DNA from: Saussurea involucrata
Taxonomy: Eukaryota; Streptophyta; Magnoliopsida; Asterales; Asteraceae
Length of the DNA stretch: 64,000 bases
Assembly (NCBI GenBank): GCA_033807775.1
Contig: CM066314.1
Span: 148,107,429 to 148,171,428, forward strand
Direction of reading: 5' to 3'
Under the pieces are notes generated by a model that saw only the letters and a program-made list of their open reading frames with translations, made no database searches and was not told the origin of the DNA. Positions 11,101 through 23,251 of the stretch are shown in pieces (position 1 is the first letter of the stretch; every line of letters starts with the position of its first letter). The translations under genes and the position numbers were made by a program.

Positions 11101-14100
11101 TCTTTCAAAATCCCAGAAATTTTGGCATGAAAAAGCCTGGTCCGGGCCTGAAAAAAGCCAAGCTTTTCTTTTTTGCTAACTACAATTGGACTTGGAAGTC
11201 GCGGGCCCACTCCCAAAAAACCCGGGCTGTGTGCATTTTTTTTTCTTTTCACATAGTTTTAGGAAAGTTTTGGACTCGGAGGTTCGAAGTATCCATTTTG
11301 TGGGACAAAGTATGCAAATCTTGTGAACCGAAATCATTATCATCTAGTAAAGATTACAACGGAATGGTGGGACTTCGAGAATCAAAGTGATTACTGCGAC
11401 TTCGAGAATCAAAAACCAATGGTTAAATAATGGTTTGATTAAAATCAGGGATCGTCAGATGATTTTACATTTATTCTCCAAGAGTGAGGTTCATGGAAAA
11501 CCCCCCAAAAACTGAAAAACTGAGGAACACTCTCGTTACCATTCATCTATACGGTTTGCACATGTGCATACAAGTTATTGAAGATGTTTCTTGGTTTTCA
11601 TGCACATGTGCATACCGCACAATTTACTTACGAATTACTTGTATGCACATGTGCATATCGTACAGAGGAACGGTTACTAGGGTGTTCCCCAGTTTTTCCT
11701 TCTTTTACGACTGACCATATTCTCCAAAATGAGTTATCTTTATAAAGCTCAACGTTATTGTTTCAACTGAAAAATCTTCAATCTTTTGCATTCATTTGTG
11801 AATTCACAAAGGCCCACCAACCCTTTTTGTGAATTTAAGAATGGAGGGCATCTTAACGAGCAATCTTTATGCCGGTTTTTACAGGTGTTCAACCATCGGG
11901 GCTATTATAATGACACCACTCCTCACTAAACTTCTAGCCGGTCAACTCGTTCCGGTTGATGCAGCAGTAAGTGGTTGTATACTGGACTGTTAAGATCTTA
12001 AAGTTATAACCTTGCTTTCAGACTTCAACACCACCTCTAATCAATAAGACCTGAAATAAGACTTCAGACTTCTACACCACCTCTTATCAATAAGAACTGA
12101 AATAAGACTTCAGAGTTCAACACCTCTTTAAAAAACAAACAACACGTAGGTTGATTGCCTCAACTTATTTCATGTTTTAAATCGTTTCAGGGTCTTGCCA
12201 TCAGCACTTTTCAGGTCGTTCTAGTACCCACGATCCTCGGAGGTAATGTTTGTATCTATTTTCAAGACTTCTTTAAAAAATGTTAACGAACTCAAAGTTT
12301 TGGTTTCTTGTTGCAGTGTTGATGAATGAATTCTTCCCCAAATTCACTTCGAAAATCATAACGGTGACTCCTTTGATCGGAGTTCTCCTTACGACACTTC
12401 TTTGTGCTAGCCCGGTTAGTTCACTCAATACTCAATATGACACTACAACAAAAAATCGGCTTTATAGGATGCCAAGTATTTCTAAATATCGTAATAGACT
12501 GCTTTATAGACTTAAGTCTATAGGACATTAGGACCAAACAATTATGAATCCTATGTAAAAATGTTACAATAAGTCGATAGGACGTTTTTGGGCGTCCTAA
12601 CAACTTTTTTAGGAAACTTTAATAAAAAGTTTCCTAATGTCTCAAAAAACTTGTGAGGACGCCCAAAAACGTCCTATTGACTTATAGTAACACTTTTACA
12701 TAGGATTCATAAATTGTTTGGTCCTATAAAACAGTTTATTATGACATTTAGATATATTTGGCGTCCTGTAAAGCCGATTTTACTTTAGCTATATAACCGA
12801 CTAGGCTAAGGGGCTATTTGGCAGTTGCTGAATGATTAAGCGGTCAGAATGATTAAGATTTAAGAGGCTCTTATGATGTAGTGCAAAATGAAATATGATT
12901 GTTTGGTAATTGTTCAGAATGAAATTAGGGTGTTGAATGGTTAAGGGAGGTCTAAGATACAAAATCTTTTAGAGGGTTTTAGAATCATTAAGAGGCAGAC
13001 TTTTTTTTGCCAAACAAGATTCACCTTTTAGCAATTCAGAGGCTGCCTCTTAATGGAAGTATTAAAGGTAAACAAACAGCCCCTGAGAATCAACTCTGAC
13101 TCTCGTGCATCGATATTTACTTGTTTGGGTTTAGATTGGGCAAGTTGCGGATGTTTTGAAAACACAAGGCCTACAGTTGTTACTTCCGGTGGCCGCCCTC
13201 CACGGGGCAGCATTTTTTATCGGTTACGCCATTTCTAAGTTATCATTTGGTGAATCAACATCTCGAACCATCTCCATAGAATGCGGGATGCAGGTATTTT
13301 TTTTTTCTTTCGTCCATTTCACTTTGTGTTTCTAAAGATCATATAATATATAACAATCTGCTGATCCATCTATATGGTTATCTGGATCTACGCAGAGTTC
13401 CGCTCTCGGGTTTTTGCTTGCTCAAAAGCATTTCACGAACCCTCTCGTAGCCGTACCTTCTGCTGTAAGCGTCGTTTGCATGGCGGTATGAACCTTCTCT
13501 CTTTCCCAAAAACATTTTACGATGGTTGGCATATCCAACACTATAACAGAATCGGCTTTATAGCTAAATATCTTAATAAACTGCTTTATGAGATTTAGGA
13601 ATATACAATTCTTAAGTAAAGGGGTTGCAATAAGTGGACGAGTCATGACACTTTAGGCGTCCTAACAAGTTTTTTAGGACATTTTTGAAATAAAACGTCC
13701 TATTAATCTTTTAATTAATATGGCTTTATTTGAAAATATGTGAGTATCATATAAAAATATATGTTTATAGGATATTTCTCAGAAGTGTTCTATAAAAAAG
13801 CTAATAGGTCATTTTATTTCAAAAGTATCGTATAAAAAAGCTAATAGGACATTTTATTTTAACAGTGTCCCCAAAAACCTTGTTATGGTGCTCAAATATG
13901 TCCTTAAGGTTGCGTTTGGTACATAGGACAGGACACGACGGGACAAAACTCACTGTCCCATGTTTGGCGTGACATAGGACAGGACAAAAATTCACTGTCC
14001 CACGTTTGGCGTCACATGGGACAGGGACAAGGACTGGACAGGGTGGGTCAGGATGGGACAAAAAATGGTATTTTAAAAGTGACAGAATTTAAAAAAGTAC

Positions 14101-15277
14101 TGATACACCCCATTTGATATATAATCCTAATATAGTGTTGGTCTTAAGGGTCACCACCACCCATCGTCGCCGCTACCACCATCGGTGACCATGTAGCCAT
14201 CGTCGGCCACCACTATAATAACCTCCTCCACCACCTCCACAACCACCGGCCATCGCCACCTCCACCCATTGCCGCCACCACCACCGATGGTCACCGCCAA
14301 CCACCGTCGGCCTCCACCTCCACCTCTTCATCCACTACTACAACATCTTTTACCACTGTCCATGGCCTTTACCTTTACTTGTCGTGCAACCATGCCTCCG
14401 TCAGTTCATAAAGATCTTCCCAATTGAATCAAATATAATATTTTTTTGTATGAATTGGATTTTTCGAACTACTGTTAATTATTTCAATTTTTTCACTCAA
14501 TTTCATACTATTATTTGTGTATGCATTTATGTGTATAAAAATTATGTAAAAAACAAAATAAAATTAATTAAATTATTTAAATATATACTTTATTTGTGTC
14601 ATTTATAACTATTATATAATATATAAAATCATCAAAAAGCTTTTAGGGAAAATTGTCTAGTTGTGTTCTATCTGGTTCTAGTCGTACCAAACACAAGACA
14701 GACAATTGTCTTGTCCAGTCCTGTCCAGTCCTCTCCGGTTTTGTCCTGTTTAATCCCGTCCAATCCTGTCTGCGTACCAAACGCTACCTAAGACCTTAAC
14801 ATCGAAGGCACAATTGTTTAGTTAGGAATAGAGGTGCAAAAATCTGCATCTCGGCCCGAAAAAGCCCGGGGCTCAAAGCCTCAAACCCAATTGGGCTAGG
14901 CTTTTTTCTTTTCAAAACCCTGGCATGAAAAAATCCTATTGGGTCCATTTTCTCTCATAAAGCCTGGACTGGCCTGAAAAAGTCCAGGCTTTATTTTTTA
15001 CTTACTACAAATGGGTTTGGAAGGCCCAGGCCCATACCAAAAAGAACACGGGCCGTGTGCATTTCTAGTTAGGAATAAACTTAAATCTTATAAAACAATT
15101 TATTAAGACATTTAGACATATTTTGCGTCCTATAAATCCAACTTTGACTGTTTTTTCGATCGGAAAAGAATATAATCTTTTGGCATTTGATGAATGCAGC
15201 TTGGTGGGAGTGCTTTAGCTGTGTATTGGAGGAACCAACCAATTCCTGTTGATGATAAAGATGATTTCAAGGAGTAA
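8129..15277 (+). CDS. BASS2: Sodium/pyruvate cotransporter BASS2, chloroplast envelope (complete, 13 exons)
   Basis: Bile acid:sodium symporter family carrier. BASS2 imports pyruvate with Na+ across the chloroplast inner envelope and feeds the plastid MEP isoprenoid pathway. Exons: 8129-8240, 8365-8464, 9831-9960, 10036-10077, 10170-10283, 10359-10421, 10840-10967, 11885-11966, 12191-12242, 12317-12414, 13135-13293, 13396-13485, 15200-15277. The sum is 1248 bp, or 415 aa, in frame throughout. The N-terminus ([16 protein letters not shown]) is Ser/Arg-rich, as expected for a transit peptide. Membrane-domain hallmarks: [38 protein letters not shown] (the sodium-site region), [36 protein letters not shown]; the tail is [16 protein letters not shown]1 has a different GMGMTLTLDDL-type core, so BASS2 fits better. 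Introns 2, 6, 7, 10 and 12 are packed with MITEs. No disabling change seen. Confidence 0.95.
8513..8732. mobile_element. MITE family A copy 2, in BASS2 intron 2
   Basis: About 220 bp with clear inverted ends (GGGTTGGGTTCCGGTGAGAAG on the left, CAACTTCTCACGTTATCC on the right). It contains the family motif GATGCATCGGAACAATTC. Confidence 0.85.
8740..9113. repeat. Inverted-repeat element next to MITE A2
   Basis: Long arms face each other. ACCGGTGAAATCTAACAAAC at about 8751 matches, inverted, GTTAGATTTCACTGGTTTG at about 9079. The inner loop has repeated GAAATTGTTTCATATA words. TATATATA flanks both A2's left end and this element's right end, so A2 may have landed in, or beside, this element. Confidence 0.6.
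9468..9721. mobile_element. MITE family B copy 2, 10-bp TSD, BASS2 intron 2
   Basis: A 254-bp fold-back element flanked by TTATGCTATC at 9458-9467 and 9722-9731. The centre has three TGCAC(A/T)(A/T)GTGCA palindromes. A 10-bp target duplication with inverted ends points to a Mutator-like MITE. Confidence 0.88.
11022..11240. mobile_element. GGGCC-rich MITE (family I) copy 1, BASS2 intron 7
   Basis: Begins near AGAGATGCACTAAAAGCC and ends near GGGCTGTGTGCATTTTT. The ends are inverted (GTGCA) and enclose opposed GGCCCGAAAAAGCCCAGG and CCTGGTCCGGGC words. A second copy is at 14831-15065. Confidence 0.65.
11482..11717. mobile_element. MITE family B copy 3, 10-bp TSD, BASS2 intron 7
   Basis: A 236-bp element flanked by TATTCTCCAA at 11472-11481 and 11718-11727. 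Three perfect TGCACATGTGCA-type palindromes lie between ACTGAAAAACTGAGGAACAC on the left and its inverse on the right. Confidence 0.88.
12439..12790. mobile_element. CACTA-like non-autonomous element, BASS2 intron 10
   Basis: The left end reads CACTACAACAAAAAATCGGC, a typical CACTA-type terminus. The body is a near-perfect hairpin: GGACGTTTTTGGGCGTCCT at about 12581 versus GGACGCCCAAAAACGTCC at about 12657. The right end (AAAGCCGATTTTACTTTAG) is an eroded inverted copy of the left. Related pieces occur at 13541-15145, 21041-21509 and 29500-30120. Confidence 0.75.
12809..13084. mobile_element. hAT-like MITE (family C) copy 1, BASS2 intron 10
   Basis: The left end GGGGCTATTTGGCAGTTGCTG and the right end AAACAAACAGCCCCTG are inverted. 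The internal phrase on a conserved CTCTTAATGG / TTAAGAGG theme matches copies at 21140-21424 and 35190-35430. Confidence 0.7.
13908..14788. mobile_element. PIF/Harbinger-like MITE with TAA target duplication
   Basis: An 881-bp insertion with termini GGTTGCGTTTGGTAC and GTACCAAACGCTACC (inverted, 1-2 mismatches), flanked by TAA at 13905-13907 and 14789-14791. The interior is rich in GGGACAGGAC words, and a CCACCACC-rich stretch lies at 14150-14340. No transposase. A related element sits at 31094-31686. Confidence 0.8.
14831..15065. mobile_element. GGGCC-rich MITE (family I) copy 2 with 12-bp flanking duplication
   Basis: 235 bp starting GAGGTGCAAAAATCTGC and ending CGTGTGCATTTC. TAGTTAGGAATA occurs immediately on both sides (14819-14830 and 15066-15077). 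A 9-12 bp duplication suggests Mutator-like mobility. Confidence 0.78.
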
Positions 15278-16278
15278 AAGCTCTTTGTCTTCTTAATTAG
15301 AATTCTTTTTCTTATAGAAAATGGTCGAATTCCGAGCAATAATGACTTGTACTTTGTGCACTAAAAGTTGTATATTGTTTCGGGTTCGATTGTTTCTGTT
15401 ATGAAAAACAAGCGTCAGTTAGTTTTGTGTTTCGTGTTGTAAGACTGTTGAGTAGGGATTTTGGTAGCTCCTATTATGCTCGTTGTATCGTATTGTATTG
15501 GACTGGTAAATTATCATGAAAACAGTTATTTAAAATGTTTGATGATTGTGGAAGTTCGGAAATAAGTTTCTGAACAAACACTTGTTTCTTTCTTTCGTAA
15601 CAATTAAACTCTTTTGTTGGTGCAAGTGTGCTCGCGTTAATTTTAAATGGTTTACTGTATTTGTCAAATCTCGATATTTTGATGATTACAAGCACCCAAA
15701 TTATATTATGATCTAATCAATTTACGTGATCTGCATGATGAAAATATTTCCGAGAAATGTTCCACATTGTCTTGGAATCTGTGTTAATCTGTGCCATTTC
15801 AATATCCGAAGATCAAAACTAAGCAAGTCGTGAAGATGTAACAATTCTGCCATCTAAATATCTATTGGATATCGTTTGAACCCGACTGTACACACAATAT
15901 ATGTAGAGTAAATTTACATGTTTGGTCCTTGTGGTTTTTATTACATGTTTGGTTGCTATGATTAGAATGATCAAAATGCCCTCTTAGTTGAAAAAATTTC
16001 TCAAGGAGTTAGTGATAGGGACCAATGCGTCAAAACTACAAATCACAGGAATGTAATCTGTATATATTTTAAAATACGGATCTATATGTTAAAAACACAT
16101 AAACCACATGGATCAATCATGTATTTACTCAATTTCTCTAAAAACTAAAAACAATGTAACAAAGGTTTATTATATTTTTATTAATAAATGGAATACTTTA
16201 TTACTTTGTCTAAAAAATACATGTTTTTCCTTGGAAATTTGAATTCTAAATTAACTATCTTGTGTATTAATAAGCTTA

Positions 16279-16740
16279 GAGCATCTCCAACAGTTATGCT
16301 ATATTTTTTCTAAAATAGAGTATCAAAAATCAAAATCTCTAAAAAAAGTTGCTTCCAACTCCAATAGCTATGTTATTATAGAGATTGTAGTATTAATTAA
16401 AATATTAAAATAATCAATACATTAATAAAATATTATTTCTTTCTCTTTAACCTTTTGATTCAAATGTTTCTTATTGGTGGAAAGAATAAAATATTATTTC
16501 TCTTTCCTCTTTTCTCTAATTTTTTAGCATACAAGAAAATTTATTCAAATTTGGAGATTTTTACCTTCTCTCTCATCTTTTTTCTATTTTAGCATACAAG
16601 AAAATTTCTTCAAATTTGGAGATTTTTATCTTCTCTCTCATCTTTTCTCTATTTTAGCATACAAGATAGCATAACTATTGGAGCAAAAAATTGTTAAAAT
16701 CCCTCTTTTTCCTATTTTAGCATAGCTGTTGGAGATGCTC
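16279..16740. mobile_element. Tourist-like MITE, TTA target duplication
   Basis: 462 bp with perfectly inverted GAGCATCTCCAACAG / CTGTTGGAGATGCTC ends, flanked by TTA at 16276-16278 and 16741-16743. This is the PIF/Harbinger signature. Confidence 0.85.
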
Positions 16741-16743
16741 TTA

Positions 16744-17044
16744 AAGTATCTCCAACAGCTTCCCTAAAATGGGGAAAATGGAGAAAATAGGGATTTTGGG
16801 CTAATATTTTGCTCCAACAGTTTCCCCAAAACTATCCCTAAAATGAAGAAAGTTGGAGAGAGAATGTTTTTTTCTCCAAATATGGAGATCACTCCAAAAA
16901 TGATTACCAAGTGAGAGAACCAATAGGAAACTTTGAAAATAACTATGTAGAGAGAGAAATAATATTTTAATAGATGAATGGAATACTTTAATATTTTAAT
17001 TAATACTGAATTCTCCAAAATGGAGAAGCTATTGGAGATGATTT
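16744..17044. mobile_element. Second CTCCAACAG MITE abutting the first
   Basis: Ends AGTATCTCCAACAGCTTCCC and GAGAAGCTATTGGAGATGA are inverted. It is related to, but diverged from, its left neighbour, and sits 3 bp away. Confidence 0.65.
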
Positions 17045-17254
17045 TTTTATATAGATTTTGGCTTTTGATTCTCCATTTTAAAGAAATTATGAAGAATCTG
17101 TTTTACTATATATTTAGGCTAATGTGATGAGAAGTTCATGAGTGAGTGGAACATAGAATATGATATTCTAAAGTTTGTCATAAAACCACGTACGATGAAG
17201 TTTTTGGTTTAAAAAATATCGCAGATCACTTGTGTGTTCAAGGGTCTAAATAAA

Positions 17255-17580
17255 TGTAAGGGTCTGTTGTCTGTTTGTTAGCAGCTTAATGAGCTTAATG
17301 GGATACATAGTTTATTCAGTCAACTATACATGACTGTTTGGTAGTGGCTTACTGATATACAAAGTGACTTATTTATTAAGCTTTTAGGAGGAAGCTTTAT
17401 GCAGAAAGTCATGTTTTGTTCAAACCAGTCTCTCCCAATTAAAAAACATGGTCCTTCTATCTATGAAAACACTCTTCCAAACAAAAACATTTCCAATCTA
17501 TATAGACAGATTAATCCACACAGACAACTTTATTCATACATGACTTAATGAAAAACCAACAAACAGCCTCTAAGTGATGT
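17255..17580. mobile_element. hAT-like MITE (family E) copy 1
   Basis: Shares CATGACTGTTTGGTAGTGGC and the AGGAAGCTTTATGCAGAAAG phrase with copies at 24707-24812, 25606-25872 and 27872-28135. The ends are GTCTGTTTGTTAGC and CCAACAAACAGCC (inverted). Confidence 0.7.
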
Positions 17581-19541
17581 TAATTTATCGTGTGTTGTTG
17601 ATTCTCGAGTTAAACTTGAAAATATTCAAAACCAATACTTTTATAAAATAAGTTAATAAGTACATTTTTAAAATTCATCCAAAAAAGTAATCTCTCTCTC
17701 TTGAACTTAAAGAAAGAAAAGTTAGAATTATTAAACAAATAATATCAAAAGCTTTGTTATTATTTTGGTGAAAGATTGTAATTAGAAAAACATGTAGGGA
17801 AACATACTGAATTCCCTTTTTTTAGTGTGGTTATCTCATACTAGAAAGCCAAAAATCTCTATGATTTTTTTCTGTTAGTATTTTAAAGTTTGTTATTTTG
17901 AATCATAAAAGCATACACACACACGTCTTGCAAGACCCCTTGCAACATGACATGGGACATGGCATGTCATGTGGCTTGCAAGACAACCATCATCTTGCTA
18001 AATTAGAAAAGTCTTTCACAAAATAAATATATTAAACAAAAGCATTTTTTTAATTTAATTAATTTGTTTAAACATTAATTATTAATATTATTTATTAGTT
18101 TAGAAATGAGTTTGGTCTTGCATGTGTGTGGAAGGTGTTATTGCAAAACTGATGTGACACTTTAGAAAGGAGTATGGTCTTGCAGGTGTGTGGATGGTCT
18201 AAAAGGGGTTCTTGAGAACTTTGAAGGCGAGGATAATTGAGTGAAAATATGATATCTTGGAAGGTTTTGCCAATTAACACTCATGTTTAATTATAGTACA
18301 TTCCATAAATATTTTTAATACAAATATGTGTCGTTCAACTTGAAAATAAAAAATATGTTCCGTTCACATCAAGAGATGAAGGGATATATAGGGAAAAAAT
18401 TACTAAGTGGAAATAAGATTTTCATTCCCCCAAATTTGGTCAGGAATGAAAATTAATAGGTTTGGGGTAATGATTCCATTATATTATATCAAGTCAAACC
18501 ATATTATTCATTATCATTCTCATTCCTTACCTCTTAATACCCCCAACCAAACACCCCCCTTAAATTACACCATAAATGAAAGTTTTCAATGATGACATCT
18601 GGAATGAAAATGTAATAAAAAGTTAATAACTAGGGGTTAGAAGATCAAAAAATAAAATTTGACCAAAATGTTTTTGTTAAAGTAACAATTTTTTAAATAT
18701 ATTTTTATTTTTATTTGTCAACACATGTAAATAGGATGTTTATCTATGATTTTAAAAAACCAGGTGAAAGTGAGGATTGAGGTGATTCCACATCGACGGA
18801 TATAAGAAAAGGAAAACAGAGGGACTCTTATATAGAAGGGGAGAGAAGGTTTTGGAAAACATATTTGCTTGGACGTTGGCAACCTCCATTGCACTTGACA
18901 TCTGTCTTAGGGCCTTAGGGGTGTAAAAGAGACAAAACAACTCATGAGTTACTCAAGATCAACTTGGTCAACACTTGACGTGTGACTTATTAACGAGTAG
19001 AGTCGAGTTTTAACTTAAACCACTTGCAAGTTTTCGAGTCGAGTTTGAGCCTGAGAAATGGTTATCAAATTCTAATAGAGTATATTACTCGAGCGTCTCG
19101 CATCATTTACATCTCTACAAGACACATCGATCCATTAATATGTTCTTTATGATAGAACACACACATATTCAAACTTCTAAGCGAATGAGCAAATTTAAAT
19201 GCTTTCAAATATGTTCATATTTATTATTACAAATATATTTTTCCCAAAAGCTTAGACACAAACAAACAAACAAACCAAAGTGACATGATGAGATTTTGTT
19301 ACAAAATCAAATCTTTTGGAAGTCAAATCATTAATATCAAAATAGGAAAAAACATAAAAATACATCCATTTTTTTTCAAAAAGTTCCAACCCAAACACAA
19401 AATGTTTGAATCATGGGAAATTGATAGTCAACCTCTCCAATTTAATTTATTTTAGAGCCATCTTTTTATCTTAATTCTCAAATTGGTCTATTAGCCAAAT
19501 CTTTTTCAATTTTGCACAAATAGCCAATGAGTCCGCAATCC

Positions 19542-19561
19542 AGGTCCGCAATTGCGGACCT
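19542..19561. repeat. 20-bp perfect palindrome built on AGGTCCGCAAT
   Basis: Its two 10-bp halves are exact reverse complements. Weaker copies of the half-site (AGGTCCGCAATA at about 19625, AGGTCTGCAAT at about 19676, GTGCGGATTAC at about 19710) follow within 200 bp. It may be the tip of a degraded fold-back element. Confidence 0.6.
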
Positions 19562-20431
19562 AGGACATGTGTTGACTCCCATCAACCCTAATCAGTTCAA
19601 TTTTCCTTAAAAAATTATTTGACCCAGGTCCGCAATATACAAAAAAAAATTAGAAAAAAATTGTACTTTTAAAGTTAGGTCTGCAATTATGAATATGAAG
19701 TGCGGATTACAATTGTAGACTTATTGACTATTTATGCAAAATTAAAAGAGATTTAACTAGAATACCAATTTCTTAATTTGATTTTGCCATTTGAGTCGAT
19801 TTCCCTTTATTTTGCATCCCAACACAAAAATGCAGCGCGATATATCTCGATTTTAATGTTCTGATTTATTTTAATGTGTGGTTTTGAGAAAACGATCATG
19901 TTTTTTTTTATAAATTTGTTTAAAGAATGACGCTTTTTAAGAAGGTCATGATTTGAGGATTTGAAAGTGGTAAGAGATAAAAAATTAATTAATAAGAGTC
20001 CACGATTTAAGGATTTGAATGTTGTTAGAGATAAGTATTAATCAAGTAGTTAACATAAAAAGCGGTACATAAAGCTTCATTAATTGTTTTTAAGATATTT
20101 TAAGTAATTAACATTAAATAGCGGTACATGAAATTTTATGAGTTGTTCGTAAATGCTTTATAATATAACATATATTATACTTTACCTCCCAAATTCCAAT
20201 TTTTCTCTTCTTTGTTTTCTTTCCAAACTCAAGAAGCAAGCAAATGCAAAGGGGGAATAAAGAAAGGGTACTAATTATATAACCGCCTTTGGGCCTTATT
20301 GGAAAAAGAAATCCGTACTCCAAATCAAAAAGAACCCTTTTTAATTCAAAACATTCTTTTTTAATTTCTTTGTTTTTCCTTCTCTTATTTCGACGTTTGT
20401 GGGTTTGTGCCCTCTCTGGGGTTTAACGATC

Positions 20432-20766
20432 ATGTCTCAGTCTCAACAACAATCACAACAACAACCCATCATGGATGCTGATACAATGTAAGCATCTAAA
20501 TCCATGATTCATTACTGGGGTTTTGTTTTAAACATTTTGGATGATCGATGATTAATGGGTTTTTTATTTATTTATAAATATTTTCTTGATTCAAAATCGA
20601 TGGATGGTTGGTTTCTTATACTCAAATGGGGGTTTCCCTTTTGCATTTTAAAGATTTCTTGAATGTTAATTTCTTTAATGTGTGATTCTGTGTCAATATG
20701 ATGGTGTGTTTATTTCAGGGTTTCTTGGGGTTTTCTTGAACCTGCATTGACCTTTGACTGTGTTTA

Positions 20767-20799
<33 letters not shown>

Positions 20800-22228
20800 C
20801 TAAGTGTTTGTATGTATATGCATATGCATATGGAAATGTGTTCTTGAAACTTGCTATCCTTTATCCTAGAATGCAAAAGCTTCTAGTAATCATAATAAAA
20901 AGATTCTTTATATCATGTTGGTATTTAAAATCATATTTAAATATGAAATGGGATCAATGGAGAATGGATTTATGAAGAATAGATGAACATGGTGTAAACA
21001 AATGGGAAATAAATTGAAAAGTGTTTCTATTATAAAAAGGGTAATAGAAATTACCAGTCGTATAACTTGTTAGGTCCTATTAAGTTGGCAAACTTCACTA
21101 GTAGAACTTGTTAGGTCGTCTTACTTGGTTCTAACAACTTAGGGCAGTTTGTTTACCTCTTAACAGTTCCGTTAAGAGGCAACAGCTGAATCACTAAGAG
21201 GTGAATCTTGTTTGGCAAAATTTTGTATTGCCTCTTAATGGTTCTAAAACCCTCCGAATGATTTTGTATCTTGGGCTTCCCTTAACCATTCAGCATCCTA
21301 ATTTCGTTATGAACAATTACCAAACAACCATATTTCATTTTGCACTATATCATAAGAACCTCTTAATCATTCTTACCACTTAATCATCCTGCACCAAACC
21401 ATTCAACAACTGCCAAACAACCCCTTACTGTAATGTCTTTAGATAAGACACGTAGTTCTTGGTCTTATAAACAAGTTGGGCGTCTTAAAAGACCCATTTT
21501 GTTGTAGTGTTTGAACAATGATTATATCATATTAAGGGGGTGTTTGGGATTGCGTTTGAAAACAACTTATCTCCTTATTGCGTTTCCACGCCGGAGGTGA
21601 GTGTTTGGATTTAAAAAAAAACTCCTTATCACGTTCCAGGGAAGGAGATAAGGAGTTTTTTGAGAAGCAACTCCAGACTAACTTTTCTGGAACGGAGATA
21701 AGTTATAAGCAAATAAGCATAAGTTAAAAATATAAGCACTCCCACCCCCTAAGTTAGATTTGGGATTTTTCTTTTTCAAGATTTTTGACTTGTTTTGTTG
21801 GAAGAATAGGTTGGATGTATACATTCTTGATTATCTTGCAAAGAGGAAATTTAGTGCTTCAAAAAAGGCATTTGAAGAAGAAGCGAAAGTACCCATCAAC
21901 GTTCGTGGTAAAAGAAGATAAATCTTGTAACGGTTTATTTGATCAAATATCTTATTTTTGTTTAACCAATTGTATTTCGGTTTGTGATCTCTTCAGCAAT
22001 TGATGCTCCACGTGGGTTCCTCTTCGAATGGTGGACGGTCTTTTGGGATACTTTTATTTCTAGGTACAAACGTCACCAAGGCTCCGTGGAACCTTCCAAT
22101 GAGGTGAGCCGATGCTTGCATTTCATCGATAAAAACATATGCATTGAATTTGGAGGTCAAATAGGACAAGATTAAGGATTCTTTAGATCTTTACCGATTT
22201 GTGTTTACTTACAGGGTATTAGAGTACC

Positions 22229-22262
<34 letters not shown>

Positions 22263-22856
22263 CGACAACAAGGAAGTCAACATCAAAGTCAAAGCATCAA
22301 TGCGAACAATGTTATTACGGGGAAAACTCTTTGGATTTCCGATGCATTGACTCCTATGAGGCAACCGGTTCCAAAGGTATTTAATCAGATTTCATATTTT
22401 TGAAAAAAGTTAGTTTATAATAAATTTATCAAGACAACTTCGTTGTATTTCCATATAGCAATGGTATGGAGACAATGTGGGCATAGTTATGAATCCCGTT
22501 AATCCAATGAATCACGTGCCAATTGAATATCAGAAGCAAGCTTTGGTGCCCGTATATGTGCGTATCTTTCAGTTTTTGCTTGTAATGTTTGGTTTCCAAT
22601 TCTACCCTTAATTATGAGATGTAGAAATTCATTACTCACTCTATTATTAAGGGTAAAATTGTCATTTAGTTACTTAAAAAGTGTAATAATTACTTGCAGT
22701 ACGCTGCATATTATGTTATTTCTAAATGTTCTAATGTTTTCTTGGTGTATCAGGACATCAATAGTCTTGCGAGTTCATTTATCAATCCAAGTGCTCAAGG
22801 TCTCGAGGGTTTACCGAGTGGAGCTCATGGTAATCTTGGAATTAACCCCAAAACTC

Positions 22857-22889
<33 letters not shown>

Positions 22890-23212
22890 TATAGGGGCTT
22901 AACTTGTTTGAGAACTCCATATATTGTGGTAATTGTGAGGTATTGTTTCACATGATTTTTTTCTATCTAATACTAGACTTTAATATATTGGTTAACATAT
23001 ATTTGTTTCATATGTATTTGGTTCACGATCTGAAACTTTTTAGTTGTATTTTTTATTTCACAAACACATAAAAAATGTTCACATTGTGAAACAAATATAT
23101 GTTAATCAATACACTAAATCCATGCCATAGATGGAAAAAATCATGTGAAATAGCACATGATACACTGGTTCTCAAGGTTATCACAATATTATTGGTTTTC
23201 AAATGAAGGTCC

Positions 23213-23251
<39 letters not shown>

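Larger units (their letters stand above)
13541..15145. mobile_element. CACTA-like element in BASS2 intron 12, split by two later insertions
   Basis: The left half (CGGCTTTATAGCTAAATATC, then GGCGTCCTAACAAG) and the right terminal piece (TTAAGACATTTAGACATATT, then GCGTCCTATAAATCC) match the 12439-12790 family. They are separated by a PIF/Harbinger-like MITE (13908-14788) and a GGGCC-rich MITE (14831-15065), both with target duplications. This explains why intron 12 is 1.7 kb long. Confidence 0.7.
15278..20431. other. BASS2-LEUNIG-like intergenic region
   Basis: About 5.1 kb of AT-rich spacer with no supported gene. It contains the BASS2 3' UTR, two inverted-repeat elements with CTCCAACAG ends (16279-17044), a family-E MITE (17255-17580), a 20-bp perfect palindrome (19542-19561), and remnants near 15900-16130 resembling the common TTTGGTCCTTGTGGTTT repeat. 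Small ORFs here lack domains. The last few hundred bases (from about 20160) are the likely promoter and leader of the LEUNIG-like gene, with a TC-rich leader before its ATG. Confidence 0.6.
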
